In this document: positions 37,995 to 48,470 of the stretch, piece after piece
How the letters are laid out: each line of letters opens with the position of its first letter
How positions within the stretch are numbered: position 1 is the stretch's first letter
Assembly (NCBI GenBank): GCA_937888435.1
Contig: CALAQS010000277.1
Span: 1 to 51,797, forward strand
Reading direction: 5' to 3'
DNA length: 51,797 nucleotides
DNA from: an uncultured Acidobacteriota bacterium
GTDB lineage: Bacteria > Acidobacteriota > Thermoanaerobaculia > UBA5066
Made by a program: the position numbers and the translations under genes
Notes under the pieces: model-generated
Told to the model about the DNA's origin: nothing
The model's database searches: none
The model's input: the letters and a program-made list of their open reading frames with translations, nothing else

Positions 37995-38012
37995 GCCGCA
38001 ATATAGCCCGCG
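37995..38012. promoter_or_regulatory. 18-bp bidirectional spacer (plsC / flavoprotein)
   Basis: Between two divergent starts lies a single AT island, AATATAGC (38000-38007). It gives TATATT leftward, ending 5 nt before the plsC ATG, and TATAGC rightward, ending 5 nt before the flavoprotein GTG. The -35 regions, if any, must lie inside the opposite gene. A leaderless start on both sides is likely (inference). Confidence 0.4.
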
Positions 38013-39236
38013 GTGAAGCCGGACGTCGTCGTCTTGGGAGGGGGCGCGGCGGGCCTTCTCGCGGCGCTCGCAGCCGCGCGCGGCGGCCGGCGTGTCCTCG
38101 CGCTCGAGGCCGCGAAGGACGCGGGCCGGAAGATCCTCGTGTCCGGCGGCGGCCGCTGCAACATTTTGCCGATGGAGGACGCGCCCGCGCGCTTCGTCTC
38201 TGAGTCGCCGAACCGCCTCGTGCGCCGCTTTCTCGACCGGTGGCCGCTTTCCGAGCAGCGCCTGTTCTTCGAGGAGCTTCTCGGGGGAGAGCTTCGCGAG
38301 GAGCCCGAGTCCAGGAAGCTCTTCCCGCCCTCGAATCGGGCGAAGGACGTGCGCGATGCGCTGAGGGAGGCGCTGGCGGCCGCGGGAGGGACGCTGCGCA
38401 CGGCGGCGCCCGTGCGCGACCTCGTGCGCTCAAGCGACGGCTTCGCCGTACGCCTCGACGGGGGAGAGGAGATCGCCGCGCCGCGCGTGATCCTCGCGAC
38501 CGGCGGGCGCTCCGTGCTCGCGGGCGGCGCGGACGCGGCTGGATTCGCGTGGGCCGCGGCCATGGGCCACACGGTGCGGCCGACGTACCCGGCGCTCGTG
38601 CCGCTCACGGGCGACGCGCCCGCCCATCACGCGCTCGCGGGCGTCGCGCTCGCGGCGCGCGTCACCGCGCGGAGCTCCGGCGAGCGCGCGGCGTCGACCG
38701 GCGGCTTCCTCTTCACTCACAAGGGCTGGAGCGGCCCGGCGGTACTCGACGTCTCGCACGTCGTCGAGCGCGCCGCGCTCGGGGGAGCGAGCGCCGAGGT
38801 CCGGGTTTGCTTCGGCGGATCTCCCGCCTCGCAGTGGGACGCAGCGCTCAAGGGCGCAGCCGGGGCCCGTTCTCTTTCTTCCTTTCTAAGCAGATCTTCA
38901 TTGCCCGAGCGCCTGGCAAGCCTCGTTCTCGAAACGGCACGGGTCCCCGACGTCCAGCTTTCCTATCTCTCGCGCGAAGCGCGCGTGCGGGTCGTGGAAA
39001 CGCTGACCGCGTTTCCCCTCCCCGCGACGGGGACCGAGGGCTACCGCACGGCGGAGGTGACAGGGGGCGGCATCGCGCTCGAGGACGTGGACCCGGGAAG
39101 CGGGCGCAGCCGGCTCGTGCCCGGCCTCTTTTTGGCGGGTGAGATCCTCGACGCCTTCGGCCCGATCGGCGGCTTCAACTTCCAGTGGGCGTGGGCGACC
39201 GGCCGCACCGCCGGCGAGGCCGTGGCGCGCGCCTGA
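38013..39236 (+). CDS. BaiN/HI0933-family FAD-dependent oxidoreductase
   Basis: A 407-residue flavoprotein of the family often called aminoacetone oxidase or BaiN-like. The dinucleotide-binding motif DVVVLGGGAAGLLAALAA opens the protein, followed by AGRKILVSGGGRCNI, APRVILATGGRS, LFTHKGWSGPAVLDVSHV and TAEVTGGGIALEDVD. The C-terminal LFLAGEILDAFGPIGGFNFQ is diagnostic. The physiological substrate is not known. It starts with GTG. The neighbouring divergent plsC shares the 18-bp spacer. Confidence 0.9.
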   Translation: MKPDVVVLGGGAAGLLAALAAARGGRRVLALEAAKDAGRKILVSGGGRCNILPMEDAPARFVSESPNRLVRRFLDRWPLSEQRLFFEELLGGELREEPESRKLFPPSNRAKDVRDALREALAAAGGTLRTAAPVRDLVRSSDGFAVRLDGGEEIAAPRVILATGGRSVLAGGADAAGFAWAAAMGHTVRPTYPALVPLTGDAPAHHALAGVALAARVTARSSGERAASTGGFLFTHKGWSGPAVLDVSHVVERAALGGASAEVRVCFGGSPASQWDAALKGAAGARSLSSFLSRSSLPERLASLVLETARVPDVQLSYLSREARVRVVETLTAFPLPATGTEGYRTAEVTGGGIALEDVDPGSGRSRLVPGLFLAGEILDAFGPIGGFNFQWAWATGRTAGEAVARA

Positions 39237-39238
39237 AT

Positions 39239-39913
39239 CTAGATCTTCGCGCCGTCCCACCAGCTCGAGAGATGCGCCGTCGGGAGTTCCGGGGCGCCGC
39301 GCTCGTAGTGGGAGACGTCGTTGAAAAGCGTCAGCCGGGCGTGGGAGGGGTCCTTGAAGTCGAGGACGTTGAGGCAGGCGGGGCTCTGGTCGAGGCGGTC
39401 CCGGTAGAAGCGCGGGTCGAAGCCGATGAGCACCGAGACGAGGAGGCGAATCGTGGCCTTGTGCGAGACGACGAGGAACGTGCGTCCGGCCTGCGCGGCG
39501 ACGAGCCCGATGAGCGCGGGAAGCGCGCGCGCCGTCACGGCCAGCCCGCTCTCGCCTCCTTCCGGGGCGAACGTATACGGGTCCGAGTCCCAGCGCGCGT
39601 ACTCCTCGGGCCAGAGTGCCTCGACCTCGCGGCGCGCCTTCGTCTCCCAGCGGCCGTGCGAGATTTCCCGGAGCGCCGGGACGGGAACGACCGGGAGGCC
39701 GTGCGGCTCGGCGAGGATGCCGGCGCTCTCGAGGGTGCGGCGCATCGGGCTCGCGTAGACGGTCGAGAGGGGCTCGTGCGCGAGGCGGTCGGCGAGATGG
39801 CGAAGCTGCGCGCGCCCCGAATCCGAGAGGTCCACGTCCGTCTCGCCGGCGAAGCGGTCCTCGGCCGAGAGCGTCGTGGCCCCGTGCCGGACGAGATAGA
39901 CGCGCGTCGGCAT
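39239..39913 (-). CDS. Histidine phosphatase (phosphoglycerate mutase-like)
   Basis: A 224-residue member of the branch-1 histidine phosphatase superfamily. The RHG motif is in VYLVRHGATTL, the second catalytic His in LVVSHKATIRLLVS, with the acidic residue in REISHGRWETKARREVEALW. TVYASPMRRTLESAGI and TDVDLSDSGRAQL are typical of the family. It may act on a sugar phosphate or alpha-ribazole phosphate, but the substrate is not decided. It starts 1 nt after the yciH stop and ends 2 nt from the convergent flavoprotein gene. Confidence 0.88.
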   Translation of the reverse strand: MPTRVYLVRHGATTLSAEDRFAGETDVDLSDSGRAQLRHLADRLAHEPLSTVYASPMRRTLESAGILAEPHGLPVVPVPALREISHGRWETKARREVEALWPEEYARWDSDPYTFAPEGGESGLAVTARALPALIGLVAAQAGRTFLVVSHKATIRLLVSVLIGFDPRFYRDRLDQSPACLNVLDFKDPSHARLTLFNDVSHYERGAPELPTAHLSSWWDGAKI

Positions 39914-39914
39914 G

Positions 39915-40268
39915 TCAGCCCTTCACCAGGAAGCCCTTCGAAGGCAAGAGGACACGCAGGCGCTCGCGCCACTCTCCCTGCAGCTCGATCGTCGCGTCGG
40001 CGACGGAGCCCCCGGTTCCGAGGGCCTTCTTGAGCTCTTTTGCCAAGCCTTCTAAGAAATCCGAATTCCGCGGCAACCCATCGAGAACCGTGACCGTTTT
40101 CCCACCGCGACCCTTCGACTCGAGCCGCAGCTTGACGACGACTTTCGAAGGAATCTTCTCTTCTTCCTTCGAAGAGCACTTGCATTGGTCCGACGGCCAG
40201 CCGCACGTCGCACAGACGCGCCCGACCCCGGTCGAGTACACGAGCCGCACGGGATCTGGCCGGGTCAC
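39915..40268 (-). CDS. yciH: YciH-like SUI1-domain translation factor
   Basis: A 117-residue eIF1/SUI1 homologue that may influence initiation fidelity. The SUI1 core is GRGGKTVTVLDGLPRN followed by AKELKKALGTGGSV and a C-terminal RERLRVLLPSKGF. An N-terminal zinc-like knuckle (CATCGWPSDQCKC) precedes it. The start is GTG at 40268, with -10-like GATAAT (40280-40275) ending 6 nt upstream and no Shine-Dalgarno. It is divergent from arfB, another translation factor, across 23 bp. Confidence 0.9.
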   Translation of the reverse strand: MTRPDPVRLVYSTGVGRVCATCGWPSDQCKCSSKEEEKIPSKVVVKLRLESKGRGGKTVTVLDGLPRNSDFLEGLAKELKKALGTGGSVADATIELQGEWRERLRVLLPSKGFLVKG

Positions 40269-40291
40269 GCCGGGATTATCCTCTGCCCCCC
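40269..40291. promoter_or_regulatory. 23-bp bidirectional spacer (yciH / arfB)
   Basis: It contains GGGATTATCCTC (40272-40283). Leftward this reads GATAAT, ending 6 nt before the yciH GTG. Rightward, TATCCT (40277-40282) ends 9 nt before the arfB ATG. Neither gene has a Shine-Dalgarno here. One AT island could serve both directions. Confidence 0.4.
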
Positions 40292-40723
40292 ATGGCCGAT
40301 CCGATCCCGGTCGCCCCGGGCGTCACGATTCCGGCGGCCGCGCTCGAGGCGCGGCAGGTGCGGGCATCGGGACCGGGCGGGCAGAACGTGAACAAGGTGG
40401 CGTCCCGCGTGGAGCTGCTCGTGGATGTGGCGCAGATCGAAGGCCTCGACTCCGCCGCGCGCCTTCGGCTTTACGCCCTGGCCGGAAGGCGCCGGGCGGC
40501 CGACGGGCGGCTTCGCCTCGTCGCCCAGGAGAGCCGCGACCGGCACCGGAATCTGGAGACCGCCCGCGAGCGCGCCCGGGACCTCGTCGGCCGGGCGCTC
40601 CGGGTTCCCGCTGCCCGGCGGGCCACGCGGCCTTCCCGAGGCGCCCGGGAGGCCCGGTTGCGGGAGAAGGTGCGGGAAGGCCTCCTCAAGGCGGCCCGCC
40701 GCCCGGTCGGGGCCGACGAATAG
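40292..40723 (+). CDS. arfB: ArfB-like peptidyl-tRNA hydrolase (ribosome rescue)
   Basis: A 143-residue release-factor-like hydrolase with the GGQ motif in VRASGPGGQNVNKVASRVEL. It lacks the codon-recognition domain of RF1/RF2 and ends in a basic tail (RATRPSRGAREARLREKVRE, then KAARRP), as in ArfB/ICT1, which inserts into the empty mRNA channel to free stalled ribosomes. The tail is somewhat Arg-rich and short. The neighbour yciH is also translation-related. Downstream is citrate synthase, 86 nt away, with its own strong Shine-Dalgarno. Confidence 0.9.
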   Translation: MADPIPVAPGVTIPAAALEARQVRASGPGGQNVNKVASRVELLVDVAQIEGLDSAARLRLYALAGRRRAADGRLRLVAQESRDRHRNLETARERARDLVGRALRVPAARRATRPSRGAREARLREKVREGLLKAARRPVGADE

Positions 40724-40809
40724 CACATCTGAACTACTGCAAGTCGCGGGTCCTGGCCACATGGTGGAGGCTGGCGGGCCAGGGGGCCTCGGCCGAGGAG
40801 GATTCGACT

Positions 40810-42142
<1,333 letters not shown>

Positions 42143-42156
<14 letters not shown>

Positions 42157-42559
42157 CAGGCAGGCGCGTGATCGGGGACGGCCGCCGTTCCTCGTCCACG
42201 TTCACGTAGACGACCTCGGCCTCGGTCACCTTCACGGTCTCGTCCGTCTTCCGCCAGCGCTCGGCGGTGACGACGACCTTGATGGTGATCGAGGTTCGGC
42301 CGACGCGGATGACGGTCGTGTAGAAGCTCACGATGTCGCCCACGTAGACCGGGGCATGGAAGACGACTTCGTTCATCTTCACGGTGAGAACCCGGTCGCA
42401 GTGCGGCCGCGTCGCGATCGCTCCGGCCTGGTCGATGTAGGCGAGGAGCACCCCGCCGAAGATCGTGCCGTGGCTGTTCGTGTCGCGCGGGAACATCGAC
42501 ACGCGGATCGCGGGCTGGAGGCCTGAGGAAGAAGATCGAGCGACGGTCTCGGAGTCCAT
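42143..42559 (-). CDS. Acyl-CoA thioesterase, hotdog fold (YciA-like)
   Basis: A 138-residue hotdog-fold thioesterase. The catalytic block is [23 protein letters not shown], with the Asp of the family in the loop before HG, followed by [17 protein letters not shown] and a terminal [12 protein letters not shown]. It hydrolyses acyl-CoA; chain length is unknown. The ATG at 42559 is preferred; a longer frame to 42742 has no support. A CATAAT (42571-42566) ends 6 nt before the ATG. The gene ends within the citrate synthase 3' end, 14 nt overlap. Confidence 0.88.
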
Positions 42560-42592
42560 GGCGGGATTATGGCCGGCTAATAGAATCCCCTC
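42560..42592. promoter_or_regulatory. 33-bp divergent spacer (thioesterase / hypothetical)
   Basis: Two separate -10-like hexamers are visible: CATAAT (42571-42566) leftward, ending 6 nt before the thioesterase ATG, and TAGAAT (42581-42586) rightward, ending 6 nt before the GTG at 42593. No Shine-Dalgarno on either side. Confidence 0.35.
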
Positions 42593-42967
42593 GTGCCGAA
42601 GATCTCTCCGCGCAAGGAAGTCACCGACCACCCGCTCTATCGGGCGGCCATGGCCGCGCAGCATCTTGCCTATCAGCTCATGCGCGGGGTGCCGCCCGAG
42701 CACAAGGCCGCCGCCACGCGGCTGCACGCATCGCTCGTCCATGCAACGACATACGCGGCCTACGTGGTCGACCCGGACGCCCCCGACAAGGAGGCGCAGC
42801 GGGCGGGCCTCGCCGGCACCGCCGCTCGGGCGAAAGAGCAGCTCGAGCCGCTCGCCCAGTTCGCCGCCGATGCGCGCGACGTGGAGAAGCTGAGCGAAAA
42901 GATCAGCGAGCTCTCCTCGGCAGGCGGAAAAGGGGTCATTCTTCCTTCTTCTTCGTCCCCAAGATGA
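42593..42967 (+). CDS. Helical hypothetical protein
   Basis: A 124-residue protein starting with GTG. It is Ala- and Arg-rich and likely all-helical ([42 protein letters not shown]-like pattern near the end), ending in a Ser-rich tail. I see no domain that I recognise; a four-helix-bundle fold is possible. Its last 32 nt overlap the convergent gene at 42936. A TAGAAT hexamer 6 nt before the start suggests a leaderless message. Confidence 0.6.
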   Translation: MPKISPRKEVTDHPLYRAAMAAQHLAYQLMRGVPPEHKAAATRLHASLVHATTYAAYVVDPDAPDKEAQRAGLAGTAARAKEQLEPLAQFAADARDVEKLSEKISELSSAGGKGVILPSSSSPR

Positions 42968-43262
42968 CGAGCACGATGAGAAGGAGCAGGACGATGAGCC
43001 CGATGACGATCGTCGTCGTGCGCGACGAGCCTGCGGGTAGCTCGGGTGTCGCAGCCTCTGTTTTCGCAGCGGACGCGGGCTTTGCGGCCTCGGCCATGGC
43101 GGGAGCCGCGGTCGAAGCAGAGGTCGTCGACACGGCCGGAGCCGCGGCGGCCTCGGTGGGCTTCGGCGTGGTACCCGAACTGGCCGTCGACTGCGAGAAC
43201 GCTGCGGGCGAGACGAGGGCGAGGGCCAGGAGGAGAGCGGAGATCGCGGAGCGTCGGTTCAT
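42936..43262 (-). CDS. Signal-peptide, Ala/Thr/Ser-rich protein with C-terminal TM
   Basis: A 108-residue protein with a signal peptide ([18 protein letters not shown]), a low-complexity Ala/Ser/Thr/Pro linker (about 24-80) and a C-terminal TM helix ([20 protein letters not shown]) followed by GTKKKEE. The layout (export, flexible linker, stop-transfer, short basic tail) fits a small surface-exposed membrane protein with its tail inside. No family is recognised. It overlaps the convergent hypothetical gene by 32 nt at the 3' end. Confidence 0.6.
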   Translation of the reverse strand: MNRRSAISALLLALALVSPAAFSQSTASSGTTPKPTEAAAAPAVSTTSASTAAPAMAEAAKPASAAKTEAATPELPAGSSRTTTIVIGLIVLLLLIVLVILGTKKKEE

Positions 43263-43322
43263 AACCCGTGAAACTATCGGGCGGACGGGGATGCGTCAAG
43301 CGGCCTGCCGGGCCGTCCTGAC

Positions 43323-43694
43323 CTAGTGTGTCCGCTCGCCCGACCGTTCTTCCCGGAGCTGGGCCAGCTCGGCCCTGAGAGCGGAGAGATCGGTCAGGAG
43401 GCTCTCGCGGTCGGCCTCGGGGATCCCGGCGAGGGCGGGTTCGGAGGTCAGCAGGCTCGCCACCTCGGCCAGCTTCGTCTCGGCGAGGCCGAGCGCCTCC
43501 TCCACGTCGCTGCCCGGAAGGTCGAGAAAAGCCTCTCCGACGAGCGACGGAACCGAGACCGCGGCCTTCCGGAGCCGAGCGCCGGCCTCGGTGCCCTTCG
43601 CCCCGGCGGCCTCGACGGCGGCGTACACGGTGTGAGCAAAGCTCATTCCGCGCTTCCAGGTCGGGAGGTTCTTGTAGTCGCTCACCCTCGCCAT
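43323..43694 (-). CDS. Free-standing S23-type four-helix bundle protein
   Basis: A 123-residue protein opening SDYKNLPTWKRGMSFAHTVY, the start typical of the S23 or four-helix bundle family, known from intervening sequences inside 23S rRNA genes and also as free-standing genes. The rest is helical (EEALGLAETKLAEVASLL, ESLLTDLSALRAELAQLREE) and acidic at the end. No rRNA gene is nearby. The function of these proteins is unclear; nucleic-acid binding has been proposed. It is divergent from malate dehydrogenase (99 nt between the starts). Confidence 0.78.
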   Translation of the reverse strand: MARVSDYKNLPTWKRGMSFAHTVYAAVEAAGAKGTEAGARLRKAAVSVPSLVGEAFLDLPGSDVEEALGLAETKLAEVASLLTSEPALAGIPEADRESLLTDLSALRAELAQLREERSGERTH

Positions 43695-43793
43695 CCTAGT
43701 ACGTTTGCATGGTCGTCCGCGTCACAATCCCGGTGCTAGGCTCACTGTTCGGGCACGTCTGGCGACCTTGACGTGCGAGGAAGGAGCGAAGCC

Positions 43794-44720
43794 ATGCGAC
43801 GCAAAGTCACCGTGATCGGGGCTGGAAACGTGGGCGCAACCGTCGCCCAGAGACTCGTCGAAAAAGAGCTCGCGGACGTCGTCCTCGTGGACGTCATCGA
43901 GGGGGTCCCGCAGGGCAAGGGGCTGGACATGATCCAGTCGGGCGCCGTCGAGGGCTTCGACATGAGGATCGTCGGCTCGAACGGCTACGACGAGACCGAG
44001 GGGTCAGACCTCGTGATCGTCACGGCAGGCCTGGCCCGCAAGCCGGGAATGTCGCGGGACGACCTCCTCAGGAAAAACGAGGAGATCGTCGCGGGCTGCA
44101 TTTCGAAGACGACGCGCGGCTCGCGCGACCTCAAGGTCATCGTCGTCACGAATCCCCTCGACGCGATGTGCGAGGTCGTCCGCCGCATCACGAAGCTCCC
44201 GAAGCAGAATGTGATCGGGATGGCGGGCATCCTCGACAGCGCGCGCATGCGCGCGTTCATCGCGATGGAGCTCGGCGTTTCGATGACGAACATCCACGCG
44301 ACCGTCCTCGGCGGTCACGGAGACACGATGGTCCCGCTCCCGCGGTACTCCACGGTCGCGGGCGTGCCGATCACCGAGCTGTTGTCCCCCGAGCGCGTCG
44401 CGGCGATCGTCAAGCGCACCGCGGGCGGCGGCGCCGAGATCGTGAACTTCCTGAAGACGGGCTCGGCCTATTACGCCCCGTCCGCGGCCGCCGTCGAGAT
44501 GGCCGAGGCGATTTTCAACGACCGCAAGAAGATCCTGCCGTGCGCCGCGTACCTCGAGGGCGAGTACGGGATCAACGGCGTCTTCGTGGGCGTGCCGGTC
44601 GTGCTCGGCTCCGGGGGCATCGAGAGGATCATCGAGCTCAAGCTCACCCCGGAAGAGTCCGCCGCTCTCAAGAAGTCCGCTGCCTCCGTCCAGGAGCTCG
44701 TCGGATTGCTGACCGTCTGA
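43794..44720 (+). CDS. mdh: Malate dehydrogenase (NAD)
   Basis: Oxidises malate to oxaloacetate. Of the LDH-like Mdh type, 308 residues. The Rossmann motif is [16 protein letters not shown] with [14 protein letters not shown]; the active-site residues lie in [19 protein letters not shown] (Arg), VVTNPLDAM (Asn) and [13 protein letters not shown] (His-Asp relay). AAGGAG lies 7 nt before the ATG at 43794, chosen over an upstream in-frame GTG. It is 36 nt upstream of sdhC and reads in the same direction, so mdh and sdhCAB are probably one TCA-cycle operon. Confidence 0.96.
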   Translation: MRRKVTVIGAGNVGATVAQRLVEKELADVVLVDVIEGVPQGKGLDMIQSGAVEGFDMRIVGSNGYDETEGSDLVIVTAGLARKPGMSRDDLLRKNEEIVAGCISKTTRGSRDLKVIVVTNPLDAMCEVVRRITKLPKQNVIGMAGILDSARMRAFIAMELGVSMTNIHATVLGGHGDTMVPLPRYSTVAGVPITELLSPERVAAIVKRTAGGGAEIVNFLKTGSAYYAPSAAAVEMAEAIFNDRKKILPCAAYLEGEYGINGVFVGVPVVLGSGGIERIIELKLTPEESAALKKSAASVQELVGLLTV

Positions 44721-44756
44721 TTCCGCCTTTGAACTGAGGGGAGGAGAATCGCTCGA

Positions 44757-45425
44757 ATGGCCGCGCCCGCAACTCTCCTGAATTCGTCGGTCGGCAAGAA
44801 GATCGTCATGGCGGTCACCGGGGTCGTCCTGTCGCTCTTCGTCCTCGGCCACATGGCCGGAAACCTCCAGGCCTTCCTCCCGAACGGGCCGGCGGCGCTG
44901 GACCACTACGGCGCCTTCCTGCGAGAGCTGCTGCACGGCACGGGCATCTGGTTCGTCCGGGCGGGGCTCCTCCTCGCGGTGGGCCTCCACATCTGGGCCT
45001 ACCTCGGCCTCACGCTGAAGAGCTGGGCCGCCCGCCCGACCGGCTACAGAGTGAACGACTTCGAGGAAGCGACCTTCGCCTCGCGCTCGATGCGCTGGAC
45101 GGGCCCTCTCCTCGGGATCTTCATCGTCTACCACATCTTCCACATGACGACGGGCACGCTGCACCCGCACTTCGTCGAGGGCAGGGTCTACCAGAACCTC
45201 GTCACGGGCCTCGCGCCCGTGCCCGTCGCGCTCTTCTACATCCTCGCGATGGGCTGTCTCGCCTTCCACCTGTGGCACGGAGCGTGGTCGATGCTGCAGA
45301 CCCTCGGCCTCTCGCACCCGAAGTACCTCGTGGCGCGGAAGGCCTTCGCCATCGTCTTCACCGTCCTCGTCACGGGCGGCTTCGTCCTCGTGCCGCTCGC
45401 GGTCCTCGCGGGCATGCTGAAGTAG
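44757..45425 (+). CDS. sdhC: Succinate dehydrogenase cytochrome b558 subunit
   Basis: A 222-residue membrane anchor of the b558 (type B, diheme) class, with five TM helices, for example [75 protein letters not shown] and [20 protein letters not shown]. Heme ligand candidates are His in VLGHMAG, VGLHIW, IVYHIFH and FHLWHG. There is no separate sdhD, as expected for this type. GGGGAGGAG lies 11 nt before the ATG. It forms part of an sdhCAB operon with the flavoprotein (8 nt away) and iron-sulphur genes. Confidence 0.93.
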   Translation: MAAPATLLNSSVGKKIVMAVTGVVLSLFVLGHMAGNLQAFLPNGPAALDHYGAFLRELLHGTGIWFVRAGLLLAVGLHIWAYLGLTLKSWAARPTGYRVNDFEEATFASRSMRWTGPLLGIFIVYHIFHMTTGTLHPHFVEGRVYQNLVTGLAPVPVALFYILAMGCLAFHLWHGAWSMLQTLGLSHPKYLVARKAFAIVFTVLVTGGFVLVPLAVLAGMLK

Positions 45426-45433
45426 GGACCGAC

Positions 45434-47347
45434 ATGGAACTGAAATCGAACATCCCCGACGGCCCCCTCGAGAAGAAGTGGGACAAGTACCGCTTCGACA
45501 TGAAGCTCGTCAACCCGGCGAACAAGCGGAAGTACTCCGTCATCGTCGTCGGCTCCGGCCTCGCCGGCGGCGCAGGCGCGGCCTCTCTCGCCGAGCTCGG
45601 TTACAACGTCTCGTGCTTCTGCTATCAAGACAGCCCGCGGCGCGCGCACTCGATCGCGGCGCAGGGCGGCATCAACGCTTCGAAGAACTACCAGAACGAC
45701 GGCGACAGCATCCAGCGTCTCTTCTACGACACGATCAAGGGCGGCGACTTCCGCGCCCGCGAAGCGAACGTCTACCGGCTCGCGCAGGTCTCCTCGAACA
45801 TCATCGACCAGTGCGTGGCTCAGGGAGTTCCGTTCGGCCGGGAGTACGGAGGGACGCTCGGGAACCGCTCGTTCGGCGGGGCGCAGGTGTCGCGCACGTT
45901 CTACTCGCGCGGCCAGACGGGGCAGCAGCTCCTCCTCGGCGCCTATCAGGCGCTCGAGCGGCAGATCAGCCTTGGCAACGTGAAGATGCACTCGCGCCAC
46001 GAGATGCTCGAGGTCGTCCTCGTCGACGGCCGCGCGCGCGGCATCGTGACCCGCGACATGATCACGGGCGCCATCGAGTCGCACGTGGCCGACGCCGTCA
46101 TTCTCGCGACCGGCGGGTACGCGAACGTCTTCTATCTCTCGACGAACGCGGCGGGGTGCAACACGACCGCGATCTGGCGCGCGTACAAGAAGGGCGCGGC
46201 CTTCGCGAATCCCTGCTACACGCAGATCCATCCGACCTGCATCCCCGTCACGGGCGACCACCAGAGCAAGCTCACGCTCATGTCCGAGTCGCTGCGCAAC
46301 GACGGGCGCATCTGGGTGCCCCTGAAGAAGGGCGACAAGCGCGCCCCGGGCGACGTCCCGGAGGCCGAGCGCGACTACTACCTCGAGCGCAAGTACCCGT
46401 CGTACGGCAACCTCGCGCCGCGCGACATCGCCTCGCGCGCCGCCAAGCAGGTGTGTGACGAGGGGCGCGGCGTGGGCGAGACCGGCCTCGGCGTGTACCT
46501 CGACTTAGCGGACTCCATCAAGCGCCTCGGCGAGGGCACGATCCGCGAACGCTACGGAAACCTTTGCGACATGTACGAGCGCATCACGGACGAGAACCCG
46601 TACAAGGTTCCGATGCGCATCTTCCCGGCCGCGCACTACGTGATGGGCGGCCTCTGGGTGGACTACAACCTCATGTCCACGATTCCGGGCCTCCACGTCG
46701 CGGGCGAGGCGAACTTCTCGGACCACGGGGCGAACCGACTCGGCGCGAGCGCCCTCATGCAGGGTCTCGCGGACGGCTACTTCGTTTTGCCGTACACGAT
46801 CGGCAACTACCTGGCGTCGACGAAGCAGGCAAAGGTCGACACCTCACACGCGGCCTTCAAGGACGCGGAAGCCGCGGTCGCGACCCGCGTGAAGAAGTTG
46901 ATCGCGGTCAAGGGCCATCGCACGGTGGACTCGTTCCACCGCGAGCTCGGCAAGATCATGTGGGAGTACTGCGGCATGGGACGCACCCGAGAGGGTCTCA
47001 AGACGGCTCTCCAGAAGATTCCCGTCCTCCGCGAAGAGTTCTGGAAGAACCTCACGGTCGTCGGTGGGAACGACGAGATCAACCAGACGCTCGAGAAGGC
47101 GGGACGCATCGCGGATTTCCTCGAGCTGGGCGAGCTCATATGCCTTGACGCGCTCGAGCGCGAGGAATCCTGCGGCGGCCACTTCCGCGAGGAGTACCAG
47201 ACGCCGGAGGGCGAGGCCCTGCGCAACGACGAGAAGTTCTGCCACGTCGCGGCCTGGGAGTACGCGGGCGAGGGCAAGACGCCGATCCGGAACGTCGAAC
47301 CGCTCGTGTTCGAGAACGTCCACCTCACCCAGAGGAGCTACAAGTGA
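45434..47347 (+). CDS. sdhA: Succinate dehydrogenase / fumarate reductase flavoprotein subunit
   Basis: The 637-residue FAD-bearing subunit that oxidises succinate. The FAD-binding start is [20 protein letters not shown], with [19 protein letters not shown] carrying the FAD-linking His region. Active-site motifs include [16 protein letters not shown] and [10 protein letters not shown], with [20 protein letters not shown] near the C-terminus. The sequence is of the type found with b558 anchors (Bacteroidetes and Deltaproteobacteria-like). The ATG at 45434 is preceded by AGGGA. It overlaps sdhB by 4 nt (GTGA). Confidence 0.96.
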   Translation: MELKSNIPDGPLEKKWDKYRFDMKLVNPANKRKYSVIVVGSGLAGGAGAASLAELGYNVSCFCYQDSPRRAHSIAAQGGINASKNYQNDGDSIQRLFYDTIKGGDFRAREANVYRLAQVSSNIIDQCVAQGVPFGREYGGTLGNRSFGGAQVSRTFYSRGQTGQQLLLGAYQALERQISLGNVKMHSRHEMLEVVLVDGRARGIVTRDMITGAIESHVADAVILATGGYANVFYLSTNAAGCNTTAIWRAYKKGAAFANPCYTQIHPTCIPVTGDHQSKLTLMSESLRNDGRIWVPLKKGDKRAPGDVPEAERDYYLERKYPSYGNLAPRDIASRAAKQVCDEGRGVGETGLGVYLDLADSIKRLGEGTIRERYGNLCDMYERITDENPYKVPMRIFPAAHYVMGGLWVDYNLMSTIPGLHVAGEANFSDHGANRLGASALMQGLADGYFVLPYTIGNYLASTKQAKVDTSHAAFKDAEAAVATRVKKLIAVKGHRTVDSFHRELGKIMWEYCGMGRTREGLKTALQKIPVLREEFWKNLTVVGGNDEINQTLEKAGRIADFLELGELICLDALEREESCGGHFREEYQTPEGEALRNDEKFCHVAAWEYAGEGKTPIRNVEPLVFENVHLTQRSYK

Positions 47348-48120
47348 GACTGACGCTGACCGTCTGGCGGCAGAAGGACGCGAAGTCCGAGGGGAAGTTC
47401 GTCACGTACGACGCTCCCGACATCAGCCCCGACATGTCCTTCCTCGAGATGCTCGACGTCGTGAACCAGCGCCTCATCGAGAAGGCCGAGGACCCCATCG
47501 CTTTCGACCACGACTGCCGCGAAGGCATCTGCGGGATGTGCGGAATCGTGGTGAACGGCAACCCGCACGGGCCGCGCCGCGGCACCACGAGCTGCCAGCT
47601 CCACATGCGCAGCTTCAAGGACGGCGACGCCATCACGCTCGAGCCCTGGCGCGCGACGCCGTTCCCCGTCCTCAAGGACCTCATCGTGGACCGCTCGTCC
47701 TTCGACCGGATCATCATGGCCGGAGGCTTCATCACGGTGCCGACGGGCAACGCGCCGGACGGCAACGCGATTCTGGTCCCGAAGGACTGCGCGGAGCGCT
47801 CGATGGACGCGGCCGCATGCATCGGCTGCGGCGCCTGCGCGGCGGCATGCCCGAACGGCTCGGCGATGCTCTTCGTGGCGGCCAAGATCTCGCACCTCGC
47901 GCTCCTGCCGCAGGGCCAACCCGAGCGCTACGACCGCGTGCTCTCGATGGTCGCGCAGATGGACGAGGAGGGCTTCGGCACGTGCACGAACCACGGCGAG
48001 TGCTCGCGCGCCTGCCCGAAGGAGATCCGCCAGGAGTTCATCGCGCAGCTCAACCGCGACTTTCTCTGGGGGAGCGTCTTCTCGCGTCCGAAGGTCGCAG
48101 GGGGCTCCGGCGCAGGGTGA
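47344..48120 (+). CDS. sdhB: Succinate dehydrogenase iron-sulphur subunit
   Basis: The 258-residue electron-transfer subunit. The [2Fe-2S] site is [16 protein letters not shown] with a later Cys in TTSCQLHM. The [4Fe-4S] site is [16 protein letters not shown]. The [3Fe-4S] site is [16 protein letters not shown]. The GTG start overlaps the sdhA stop. It ends the operon. The next gene (BrnT) is separated by 83 bp with an AT-rich inverted repeat. Confidence 0.96.
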   Translation: MRLTLTVWRQKDAKSEGKFVTYDAPDISPDMSFLEMLDVVNQRLIEKAEDPIAFDHDCREGICGMCGIVVNGNPHGPRRGTTSCQLHMRSFKDGDAITLEPWRATPFPVLKDLIVDRSSFDRIIMAGGFITVPTGNAPDGNAILVPKDCAERSMDAAACIGCGACAAACPNGSAMLFVAAKISHLALLPQGQPERYDRVLSMVAQMDEEGFGTCTNHGECSRACPKEIRQEFIAQLNRDFLWGSVFSRPKVAGGSGAG

Positions 48121-48203
48121 CGATCTAAACAGAAACCCGTCCGGCGCGTCAATTTCTTATTGAAATAATAGACGGCCTGTGGCAGGCTCCCTTCGGTGGA
48201 GCG
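48121..48203. promoter_or_regulatory. sdhB-brnT spacer with AT-rich inverted repeat
   Basis: The 83-bp gap contains ATTTC-TTATT-GAAAT (48152-48166), a perfect 5-bp inverted repeat, and TTGAAA nearby. BrnTA modules are usually autoregulated by the BrnA-BrnT complex at the promoter, so this is a candidate operator (inference). A GGTGGAG precedes the BrnT ATG. Confidence 0.35.
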
Positions 48204-48470
48204 ATGGAGTTCCGCTGGAATGACTGGAACATTCAGCACGTCGCCGAACACGGCGTCGATCCTGAGGAGTCCGAAAGCGTCGTTCAGGATGCGGCGCCTC
48301 CCTGGCCGCTCTTCAGGGGTGACGGTAAGTTCCTCGTGTGGGGCCGGGGGAGGGGAGACCGGCCACTTCAGGTCGTCTTCGTCCTCGATCCCGATGACAC
48401 CGCCTACATCATTCACGCGCGGCCTCTGACGGAGAAGGAGAAACGCAGATTCCGGAGGCGGAACCGATGA
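48204..48470 (+). CDS. brnT: BrnT-like toxin of a type II toxin-antitoxin pair
   Basis: An 88-residue protein that opens MEFRWNDWNIQHVAEHGVDP, the typical BrnT start (E-[FW]-x-W-[DN]-x-x-[KN]), and ends in the Arg-rich helix TEKEKRRFRRRNR. BrnT is an RNase toxin with a RelE-like fold. The middle (DRPLQVVFVLDPDDTAYIIHARPL) matches the family. It overlaps the following gene by 4 nt (ATGA), as in most toxin-antitoxin pairs, with the toxin first. Confidence 0.8.
   Translation: MEFRWNDWNIQHVAEHGVDPEESESVVQDAAPPWPLFRGDGKFLVWGRGRGDRPLQVVFVLDPDDTAYIIHARPLTEKEKRRFRRRNR

Noticed and set aside
42560-42742. N-terminal extension of the thioesterase to 42742
   Set aside because: It would cover the divergent gene; the family start, context and -10-like CATAAT fit the ATG at 42559.
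42936-42967. The 32-nt tail overlap of two hypothetical genes as a regulated antisense element
   Set aside because: Small tail overlaps of convergent genes are common in compact genomes; nothing else marks it.
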